This document shows, piece by piece, positions 1 to 4,931 of a stretch of DNA of 5,906 nucleotides (positions within the stretch are counted from its first letter, which is position 1; every line of letters begins with the position of its first letter). The notes below the pieces were generated by a model. The model was not told the DNA's origin, searched no databases, and worked only from the letters and a program-made list of their open reading frames with translations. The stretch covers positions 1 to 5,906 of the forward strand of contig NZ_ATZJ01000072.1 in NCBI RefSeq assembly GCF_000428145.1, given 5' to 3'. The position numbers were made by a program, and so were the translations under genes. This DNA is from Chitinilyticum litopenaei DSM 21440 (GTDB lineage: Bacteria; Pseudomonadota; Gammaproteobacteria; Burkholderiales; Chitinibacteraceae).

Positions 1-24
1 CTTTGTGAGCCGCCAAGCACACTT

Positions 25-32
25 AAGAGGAG
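25..32 (+). promoter_or_regulatory. Ribosome binding site of tnpA
   Basis: AAGAGGAG is a strong Shine-Dalgarno match with an 8-base spacing to the ATG at 41. It decides the start against the upstream in-frame GTG at position 5. Confidence 0.7.
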
Positions 33-40
33 TATCAAAG

Positions 41-472
41 ATGGACGACTTCGAAAGCCTAAGCCACAGCCGCTGGGAGTGTAAATACCACGTGGTCTTC
101 ATTCCCAAGTGCCGCAGGAAGGTGCTGTACGTACAACTCAGGCAGCATCTCGGAGAAATTTTCCGGAAGCTGGCAGAGCAGAAGGAAAGCCGGGTGCTGG
201 AAGGGCATCTGATGCCGGATCATGTGCACATGCTGTTATCGATTCCACCGAAATTCGCGGTGTCGCAGGTAGTCGGGTACATGAAGGGCAAGAGTGCGAT
301 TCATCTTGCGCGGGTGTATGGGGAGCGCAAGCGTAATTTCGTCGGGCAACATTTCTGGGCCAGAGGCTACTTTGTCTCAACGGTGGGTCGTGATGAGACG
401 ATGATTCGGGAATACATCAAGAATCAGGAAAAAGAGGACCAGAGGCTGGAGCAGTTGCAGCTGTGGTCATAG
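41..472 (+). CDS. tnpA: IS200/IS605-family transposase TnpA (Y1, HUH)
   Basis: This is a 143-residue single-strand DNA transposase that cuts and joins the IS ends through a covalent 5'-phosphotyrosine. The metal-binding HUH motif is DHVHMLL (His61 and His63), and the catalytic tyrosine is Tyr125 in MIREYIKNQ, with the family's supporting Gln at 129. The N-terminal stretch SRWECKYHVVFIPKCRR and the GYMKGKSAIHL segment are typical of IS200 transposases. The start at 41 is preferred over the GTG at position 5 because AAGAGGAG (25-32) lies 8 bases upstream and the residues before Met41 do not look like the family. The length is normal and no frame disruption is seen, so the protein appears intact. 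It is not the more divergent RAYT type by sequence, although the two are related. Confidence 0.93.
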   Translation: MDDFESLSHSRWECKYHVVFIPKCRRKVLYVQLRQHLGEIFRKLAEQKESRVLEGHLMPDHVHMLLSIPPKFAVSQVVGYMKGKSAIHLARVYGERKRNFVGQHFWARGYFVSTVGRDETMIREYIKNQEKEDQRLEQLQLWS

Positions 473-477
473 GGCTT

Positions 478-540
478 GCCACCTTGGGTGGCATTTGATT
501 GGGGCGCGTTAGCGCCACCATTTAGCCGCTTTGAGCGGCT
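478..540 (+). repeat. Three tandem hairpins, IS200 right-end structure
   Basis: Three hairpins follow the tnpA stop codon. The first is GCCACC-TTG-GGTGGC (478-492, 6-bp perfect stem). The second is GGCGC-GTTA-GCGCC (503-516, 5-bp stem). The third is AGCCGCT-TTG-AGCGGCT (524-540, 7-bp perfect stem). Subterminal hairpins recognised by TnpA are the hallmark of IS200/IS605 ends, so one or more of these are probably the right-end recognition structure. They could also stop transcription or translation entering the IS. Which hairpin is functional cannot be told from sequence alone. Confidence 0.6.
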
Positions 541-553
541 CACATTACGAAAG

Positions 554-572
554 CCCCCGGCTTTGCCGGGGG
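554..572 (-). terminator. Strong hairpin between tnpA and metE, probable metE terminator
   Basis: The 8-bp perfect stem CCCCCGGC (554-561) and GCCGGGGG (565-572) encloses a TTT loop. Read on the - strand it begins 4 bases after the metE stop and is followed by CTTTCG, a short and weak T tract. Read on the + strand it follows tnpA and ends in ATTGTT. It may work as a bidirectional terminator. It could equally be the outermost hairpin of the IS right end, so its origin is uncertain. Confidence 0.55.
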
Positions 573-576
573 ATTG

Positions 577-2943
577 TTACTGCCCGCTGCAGCCGCAAGC
601 TCCCGCAGCCACCGGGGCGGTCTTGGCCACATCGACCACCAGCTTGCGCCCCTCGGCCAGCGCGGCGCGCGCCTGGCGGGTGGCGTCGAGCATGTTCGCC
701 AGCGCGGCTTCGGTTTCCGGCCAGCCGCGGGTTTTCAGGCCGCAGTCGGGGTTGATCCACAGGCGGTCTGCCGGGATCACTTCCAGTGCCTTGGCGATCA
801 GCCTCAGCATCTCGGTGACCGGCGGCACGCGCGGGCTGTGGATGTCGTACACGCCCGGGCCGATCTCGTTCGGGTAGTGGAATTCGCCAAAGGCCTCCAG
901 CAATTCCATGTCCGAGCGGCTGGTTTCAATCGTAATCACATCGGCATCCATCGCGGCAATCGCCGGCAGGATGTCGTTGAATTCCGAATAGCACATGTGC
1001 GTGTGGATCTGCGTGGCATCCTGCACGCCCGAGGCCGACACGCGGAATGCCCGGCCCGCCCATTCCAGATACTCGGCCCACTGGGCATGCTTGAGCGGCA
1101 GGCCTTCACGGAAGGCCGGCTCGTCGATCTGGATGATGCCGATGCCGGCGTTTTCCAGATCGCAGACCTCGTCGCGGATTGCCAGCGCGATCTGCAGGCA
1201 GGTGGTTTCGCGCGGCTGGTCGTCGCGCACGAAGGACCACTGCAGGATGGTCACCGGGCCGGTGAGCATGCCCTTCATCGGCTTGGTGGTGAGGCTCTGC
1301 GCGTACTGGCTCCACGCCACCGTCATCGCCTGCGGCCGCGCCACGTCGCCGAACAGCAGCGGCGGCTTCACGCAGCGGCTGCCGTAGCTCTGCACCCAGC
1401 CGTATTCGGAAAACGCGTAGCCGCTCAGCTGCTCGCCAAAATACTCGACCATATCGTTGCGCTCGGCTTCGCCGTGCACCGGCACATCCAGGCCCAGCTC
1501 GTCCTGCTTGTGCACCACCAGCGCGATCTCGGCCTGCATCGCCGCCTCGTAAGCGGCGGCGGACAATTCACCGCGCTTGAAGGCGGCACGGGCGGCGCGG
1601 ATTTCGGCGGTTTGCGGGAAGGAGCCGATGGTGGTGGTGGGCAGCAGCGGCAGATTGAAGCGCGCGCGCTGCGCTGCCTGGCGCAAGGCAAACGGGCTGT
1701 GGCGGCGGCTATCGGCCAGCGTCAGCGCCGCTACCCGCTCGGCAACGGCCGGGTTGTGGATGCGCGGCGAGGTCTTGCGGCTGGCGATGGCCTGCGCATT
1801 GGTCGCCAGCGCGGCATGCACATCGGCGCCGTTGAGCGCGCCCTTCAGCACATTCAGCTCGGCAAGTTTCTGCTTGGCAAATGCCAGCCAGGCCTGCAGC
1901 TCGCCATCGAGCTTGCTTTCCTGCGCCAGATCGACCGGCACATGCAGCAGCGAGCAGCTGGCGGACAGCCACAGGCGCTCGCCCAGTCGCTCCGCCAGCG
2001 GGCGCAGCGTGGCCAGAATGCCGTTCAGGTCGCTCACCCACACATTGCGGCCATTGATCACGCCCAGCGACAGCACCTTTTCGCTGTGCCAGCCATCGAC
2101 AAAAGCCTGCAATTGTTGCGGTGCGCGCACCAGATCGAGGTGCACGCCCTGCACCGGCAGACGCTTGATCAGGCCGGCATGCGCCGACACATCATCGAAA
2201 TAGGTCGCCAGCAGCAGCGACACGCCGCGCGCGGCCAGCGCGTCATACGCCGGCTGGCAGGCGTCGAGCCAGGCTTGCGGCAAATCCAGTGCCAGCGCCG
2301 GCTCGTCGAGCTGCAGCCATTGCACCTTCAGCGCCGCCAGGCGATCAATAACCCGGGTATAGGCCTGCAGCAAAGCAGGCAGAAGGGCCAGCTTGTCATA
2401 CCCAGGCTGCTTGGCTTTCGACAGCCACAGGAAGGTCAGCGGACCGGGCAGCACGACTTTCACCGCATGGCCCAGGGTCAGCGCCTCTTCGACTTCGTGG
2501 AACAGCCAGTCCACACCGCCGTCGAAGCTGGTTTTCGCGTCCAGCTCCGGCACCAGATAGTGGTAATTGGTATCGAACCACTTGGTCATTTCCATGGCCG
2601 GCTGCGCCGCATTACCGCGCGCCAGTTCGAAATACTGCGCCAGCGTCAGCGTTTTCGCGTCAAAACCGAAGCGTGCCGGCACGCTACCAAACAGCACCGC
2701 CGCGCCCAGCATCTGGTCGTACCAGGCAAAGTCGCCAACCGTCACGACATCCAGCCCGGCCTCGCGCTGCCATTGCCAGTGCGTGCGGCGCAGCGTCTTG
2801 CCGACCGTGGCCAGCTCGGCCTCGCCGATCTCGCCGCGCCAGAACTGCTCTTGCGCGAACTTCAGCTCGCGGCGCGCACCGATGCGCGGAAAGCCGAGAA
2901 TGTGCGCGGCGACCTTCTCTGCTGACTGATGAGTATTGCTCAT
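577..2943 (-). CDS. metE: Cobalamin-independent methionine synthase MetE
   Basis: This enzyme (5-methyltetrahydropteroyltriglutamate-homocysteine S-methyltransferase) transfers the methyl group of methyltetrahydrofolate to homocysteine in the cytosol, the last step of methionine synthesis, without vitamin B12. The zinc ligands are all present: His649 and Cys651 in IHTHMCYSEF, Glu673 in ITIETSRSDM, and Cys734 in WINPDCGLKTRGW. They sit exactly 8 residues later than His641, Cys643, Glu665 and Cys726 of the E. coli enzyme. The N-terminal half (about 1-400) is the duplicated barrel and the C-terminal half (from about LPTTTIGSFPQT at 434) is the catalytic barrel. The protein has 788 residues against about 753 in E. 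coli; part of the excess is a C-terminal tail ending in GACGCSGQ. The redox-sensitive E. coli Cys645 is Ser653 here. The start is supported by GAGGT at 2951-2955, 7 bases upstream. The gene is divergent from metR. Confidence 0.98.
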   Translation of the reverse strand: MSNTHQSAEKVAAHILGFPRIGARRELKFAQEQFWRGEIGEAELATVGKTLRRTHWQWQREAGLDVVTVGDFAWYDQMLGAAVLFGSVPARFGFDAKTLTLAQYFELARGNAAQPAMEMTKWFDTNYHYLVPELDAKTSFDGGVDWLFHEVEEALTLGHAVKVVLPGPLTFLWLSKAKQPGYDKLALLPALLQAYTRVIDRLAALKVQWLQLDEPALALDLPQAWLDACQPAYDALAARGVSLLLATYFDDVSAHAGLIKRLPVQGVHLDLVRAPQQLQAFVDGWHSEKVLSLGVINGRNVWVSDLNGILATLRPLAERLGERLWLSASCSLLHVPVDLAQESKLDGELQAWLAFAKQKLAELNVLKGALNGADVHAALATNAQAIASRKTSPRIHNPAVAERVAALTLADSRRHSPFALRQAAQRARFNLPLLPTTTIGSFPQTAEIRAARAAFKRGELSAAAYEAAMQAEIALVVHKQDELGLDVPVHGEAERNDMVEYFGEQLSGYAFSEYGWVQSYGSRCVKPPLLFGDVARPQAMTVAWSQYAQSLTTKPMKGMLTGPVTILQWSFVRDDQPRETTCLQIALAIRDEVCDLENAGIGIIQIDEPAFREGLPLKHAQWAEYLEWAGRAFRVSASGVQDATQIHTHMCYSEFNDILPAIAAMDADVITIETSRSDMELLEAFGEFHYPNEIGPGVYDIHSPRVPPVTEMLRLIAKALEVIPADRLWINPDCGLKTRGWPETEAALANMLDATRQARAALAEGRKLVVDVAKTAPVAAGACGCSGQ

Positions 2944-2950
2944 TGATAAT

Positions 2951-2955
2951 ACCTC
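2951..2955 (-). promoter_or_regulatory. Ribosome binding site of metE
   Basis: GAGGT on the - strand lies 7 bases before the metE ATG (2943). This is ordinary spacing and supports the chosen start. Confidence 0.65.
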
Positions 2956-2975
2956 GAACGATGAATGTGTTTTGC

Positions 2976-3005
2976 ATCATCCGCGCCTGCCGCGTATTAT
3001 TCCAA
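2976..3005 (-). promoter_or_regulatory. Candidate metE promoter
   Basis: On the - strand TTGGAA (3005-3000) and GATGAT (2981-2976) are separated by 18 bases, each matching 4 of 6 bases of the sigma-70 consensus. Transcription would start near 2969, about 26 bases before the metE ATG. This places the candidate MetR box (centre 3034) near -65, the usual position for activation by LysR-type regulators. An alternative -10 is the AATAAT/TAATAC stretch at 3001-2994, but no convincing -35 precedes it. A weak core promoter fits an activator-dependent gene. This is an inference from motif matching only. Confidence 0.3.
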
Positions 3006-3024
3006 TTCATAATTTTCAGGCATG

Positions 3025-3043
3025 GCGTGAAATTTCCTCACGC
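3025..3043. promoter_or_regulatory. Candidate MetR operator between metE and metR
   Basis: GCGTGAAATTTCCTCACGC is an inverted repeat with perfect 6-base arms (GCGTGA and TCACGC) around 7 bases. It contains the T-N11-A signature of LysR-family boxes (T3028, A3040). It also matches the E. coli MetR consensus TGAA-N5-TTCA at 7 of 8 defined bases: TGAA at 3028-3031 and CTCA at 3037-3040. It is the only strong LysR-type dyad I see in the divergent intergenic region and lies upstream of the candidate metE promoter. It could serve metE activation and metR autoregulation. No experiment supports it here. Confidence 0.55.
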
Positions 3044-3048
3044 AACCC

Positions 3049-3131
3049 GTAGGGTGTGAAAATCCCAAAGGGATTTGCGCACCAATCCACAGCCCACGTG
3101 CGCAAATTCCGAAGGAATTTGCGCACCCTAC
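3049..3131. repeat. BIME-like composite of two inverted palindromic (REP-type) units
   Basis: Two hairpin units face each other, bounded by the inverted octamers GTAGGGTG (3049-3056) and CACCCTAC (3124-3131). Unit A has arms 3053-3066 and 3070-3083 around an AAA loop, with 12 of 14 pairs Watson-Crick, one wobble and one mismatch. Unit B has a perfect 13-bp stem: 3098-3110 pairs with 3114-3126 around GAA. The 14-base spacer is 3084-3097. The arrangement of two REP units in opposite orientation resembles bacterial interspersed mosaic elements. It lies between the MetR box and the metR start, so it may affect the metR leader. The family name is not known to me. Confidence 0.65.
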
Positions 3132-3157
3132 CTTGCCGCCATCCCGGACCTTAAACC

Positions 3158-4084
3158 ATGCAATCCATCCTCGAACTGCGCCATCTGAAAACGCTGCAGG
3201 CCATCGCCGCCACCGGCAACCTCACCCGTGCCGCCGAGCGCCTGTTTCTCACCCAGTCGGCACTCTCGCACCAGCTGCGCCAGCTCGAAGAGCATTACGG
3301 CGTGCCGCTGGTGAACCGCAAGAGCACGCCACTGAAGCTGACCGCCGCCGGCGACCGGCTGGCGCTGCTCGCCGGCCAGGTGCTGCCGGCGGTGGCGGCC
3401 ACCGAGCGCGACATCGCGCGCCTGCGCGAGGGCGAGGCCGGCTCGCTGCGCATCGCGGTGGAATGCCACACCTGCTTTGACTGGCTGATGCCGGCGATGG
3501 ACCGCTTCCGCGCGCACTGGCCCGAGGTCGAGCTGGACATCGTGTCCGGCTTTCATGCCGACCCGGTGCAGCTGCTGTTCGAAGAACGCGCCGACCTGGC
3601 CATCGTCAGCGAGCCGGAAGACGACGCCGCGCTGTACTGCCAGCCGCTGTTCGCCTACGACATGGTCGCGCTCGTCGCCAACGACCACCCGCTGGCCGCC
3701 AAAGCCTGGCTCGCCGCCGAGGATTTCCGCGACGAAACGCTGATCACCTACCCGGTTCCCGACGAAATGCTCGACCTGCTGCGCAAAGTGCTGAAACCGG
3801 CGGGCATCAACCCCAAGCGCCGCACGACAGAATTAACCGTCGCCATGCTGCAGCTCGTCGCCAGCAAACGGGGGATTGCCGCGCTGCCGCGCTGGAGCGT
3901 GCAGGGCTATCTCGACAAGGGCTATGTCACCGCGCGGCCGGTCACGCAGCAGGGCCTGCGCAGCGAACTCTACGCCGCCGTTCCTGCCGCCCATGCCCAG
4001 CTGGCGTATATGCAGGATTTCCTGCTGCTGATGCGCGAAGTGAGCGCGGAGAATTTGCCGGGGGTATCGCTTCTCAACCCATGA
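3158..4084 (+). CDS. metR: LysR-type transcriptional activator MetR
   Basis: MetR is a DNA-binding activator of methionine genes, chiefly metE; in enterobacteria homocysteine is its coactivator. The 308 residues begin with a winged helix-turn-helix (about 8-66, with NLTRAAERLFLTQSALSHQL at 21-40). An effector-binding domain from about 97 onward follows. The segment LRIAVECHTCFDWLMPAM (97-114) is nearly the same as the E. coli MetR segment LRIAIECHSCIQWLTPAL as I recall it, and RGIAALPRW (238-246) is also shared. This makes MetR more specific than a general LysR call. The gene is divergent from metE with 214 bases between starts, the usual arrangement. No clear Shine-Dalgarno sequence precedes the ATG; the start rests on agreement of MQSILELRHLKTL with the family N-terminus. 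The C-terminus is slightly shorter than that of E. coli. Confidence 0.95.
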   Translation: MQSILELRHLKTLQAIAATGNLTRAAERLFLTQSALSHQLRQLEEHYGVPLVNRKSTPLKLTAAGDRLALLAGQVLPAVAATERDIARLREGEAGSLRIAVECHTCFDWLMPAMDRFRAHWPEVELDIVSGFHADPVQLLFEERADLAIVSEPEDDAALYCQPLFAYDMVALVANDHPLAAKAWLAAEDFRDETLITYPVPDEMLDLLRKVLKPAGINPKRRTTELTVAMLQLVASKRGIAALPRWSVQGYLDKGYVTARPVTQQGLRSELYAAVPAAHAQLAYMQDFLLLMREVSAENLPGVSLLNP

Positions 4085-4115
4085 AGATAAATGGCTGTAG
4101 CCGGATACCCATGCC

Positions 4116-4147
4116 GTAGGGCGGGTTAGCCAAAGGCCTAACCCGCC
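4116..4147 (+). repeat. REP-like palindromic unit downstream of metR
   Basis: After the head GTAGGG (4116-4121) a stem forms between 4120-4131 and 4135-4147 around an AAA loop, with a single bulged C at 4138. The outer arms GGCGGGTTA and TAACCCGCC pair perfectly. The head, stem length and AAA loop are the same as in the units between metE and metR, while the stem bases differ. It starts 32 bases after the metR stop and could also reduce read-through, although no T tract follows. Confidence 0.6.
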
Positions 4148-4207
4148 AATCAGTGTCGAGAAGTTGAACGGTCAAAAAGGGTGTGGTTGATTTACCGACA
4201 GCTCAGC

Positions 4208-4228
4208 GCGGGTCTCGACCCGCCCTGC
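4208..4228 (-). repeat. Palindrome with GCAGGGCGGGT head, possibly another repeat unit
   Basis: GCGGGTC (4208-4214) pairs with GACCCGC (4217-4223) around two bases. Read on the - strand the unit starts GCAGGGCGGGTC, close to the GTAGGGCGGGTT head of the unit at 4116-4147, so it may be a related repeat in opposite orientation. It also lies 9 bases beyond the stop of the 169-residue gene (4237) and may act at its 3' end; there is no T tract, so it is not a standard terminator. The rest of 4085-4236 shows nothing I recognise. Confidence 0.4.
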
Positions 4229-4236
4229 AAGGCTTG

Positions 4237-4746
4237 CTACTTGACGGCTTCGCATGCAGATGCAATGGCCTCGAGATTTTCTCTCTTAATATTCATCACC
4301 AACTGGACAGCATCATTGGCGGGAATATGTGCCAGCAAACTTCCATTGTCACCAGCGAAAATTTTTACTACAAACGGCTCAATATCAACCCCAGACTTTA
4401 TTGCCAGACTCTCTGCTTCAGATTTTGACCCCACCCCGGGCTTCACTGCTTTTATATCAAGCAAAGGGGCGATAATTTTGTCAAAATCTCTTCCTCTGAT
4501 GCATTGCACCGAGTTGGTTTTATTTTTAAATGTCTTCTGAATCGCATAAACCCCGTCTACCCTTGAGGTCTGGACAGTCAGGTCGAACTCATCTGTGAGA
4601 TAACTCAATGATCTGAATTCCACCACTGGTATTGAGAACAATGTGGAGCCATTCTCAATATTACTTCTTGACGGAATATGAGAGAGTACGGCATAAGTAA
4701 TAAGGCCGACCAGGTAAGAAAGCAGAGAAATTATTATTGATTTCAT
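4237..4746 (-). CDS. Hypothetical secreted or membrane-anchored protein (169 aa)
   Basis: I do not recognise this protein. Residues 4-22 form a hydrophobic segment (IIISLLSYLVGLITYAVLS) after a single Lys, which fits an uncleaved N-terminal anchor or a signal peptide. The remaining ~147 residues are soluble in character, with many charged residues and two cysteines (82 and 165) that could form a disulfide after export. There is no lipobox. It starts inside the stop codon of the L,D-transpeptidase remnant (ATGA overlap), with an AGG ribosome site 4 bases upstream within that gene. This indicates an operon and translational coupling. The gene is more A+T-rich than metE: 24 of 60 bases are G or C at 4501-4560, against 40 of 60 at 2281-2340. 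That suggests acquisition by transfer. A periplasmic partner of, or immunity protein to, the enzyme upstream is possible but unproven. Confidence 0.75.
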   Translation of the reverse strand: MKSIIISLLSYLVGLITYAVLSHIPSRSNIENGSTLFSIPVVEFRSLSYLTDEFDLTVQTSRVDGVYAIQKTFKNKTNSVQCIRGRDFDKIIAPLLDIKAVKPGVGSKSEAESLAIKSGVDIEPFVVKIFAGDNGSLLAHIPANDAVQLVMNIKRENLEAIASACEAVK

Positions 4747-4931
4747 GAGACCTGCACCAGCGTACTCCCTACATCGGCCCAGTTAAATAGACTCTTTGCA
4801 TCGTCCTCTGACAGTCTTACACACCCATGCGAGCCAAACCAATCGCTAATGCCTCTCCCTAGTCGAACTGCGGTGAAGGATGGTCCATGGTATTGATGAA
4901 AGGCCTTGCCGTCGGACGGGCTCTGTTGCAT
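4743..4931 (-). pseudogene. L,D-transpeptidase (YkuD domain), 3' remnant cut by an IS
   Basis: The frame encodes the C-terminal part of a YkuD-fold L,D-transpeptidase, an enzyme that crosslinks peptidoglycan or attaches proteins to it in the periplasm. The catalytic signature is present: His15 in QYHGPSF, and SHGCVRL (34-40) with nucleophile Cys37, followed by the usual DDAKSLFNWADVGSTLVQV ending. The N-terminal half of the domain and any signal peptide are missing. The first residues MQQSP are encoded by the terminal bases of the adjacent IS (4919-4931), so the ATG is supplied by the IS and native coding begins near 4918. No good ribosome site precedes this ATG. The remnant ends in an ATGA overlap with the next gene. 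At 62 codons it cannot form a full YkuD domain, so it is very likely inactive. The missing 5' part should lie beyond the other end of the IS. Confidence 0.8.

Larger units (their letters stand above)
1..576 (+). mobile_element. IS200/IS605-family insertion sequence, right part (left end outside window)
   Basis: The element is recognised from its Y1 transposase gene and from a run of hairpins after that gene, as expected for a family that uses subterminal hairpins instead of terminal inverted repeats. No tnpB follows the transposase, so it belongs to the single-gene IS200 type. The left end is not visible and probably lies upstream of base 1. The right end cannot be fixed: it is after the hairpin at 524-540, and possibly after the one at 554-572, which could instead be the metE terminator. 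The element is convergent with metE and does not touch its coding sequence. Confidence 0.7.

Noticed and set aside
5..40. Start of the IS200 transposase at the GTG at position 5
   Set aside because: The ATG at 41 has a strong Shine-Dalgarno sequence at the right spacing, and the 12 extra residues do not resemble the family.
574..2925. A 783-codon open frame on the + strand, antisense to the whole of metE
   Set aside because: Its product is dominated by His, Arg, Gln and Ala and has no recognisable domain. It arises from the codon bias of GC-rich metE on the opposite strand.
2961..2980. A second MetR box at ATGAATGTGTTTTGCATCAT
   Set aside because: TGAA is present, but the second half-site reads TTTG instead of TTCA and the dyad is broken, so it is too weak to report.
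3049..3131. The double palindrome as a CRISPR array or an attenuator/riboswitch
   Set aside because: There are only two inverted units, with no direct repeats and spacers. No T tract follows the second hairpin, and no known methionine or SAM riboswitch core is recognisable.
3128..3688. A 186-codon open frame on the - strand inside metR
   Set aside because: It overlaps a well-supported metR gene, has low-complexity composition and no family resemblance; it is a shadow frame.
4181..4540. A 119-codon open frame on the + strand opposite the 169-residue gene
   Set aside because: The - strand frame is longer, has a hydrophobic N-terminus, a ribosome site and an ATGA overlap with the L,D-transpeptidase remnant. 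The + frame starts within the intergenic repeats and has none of these.
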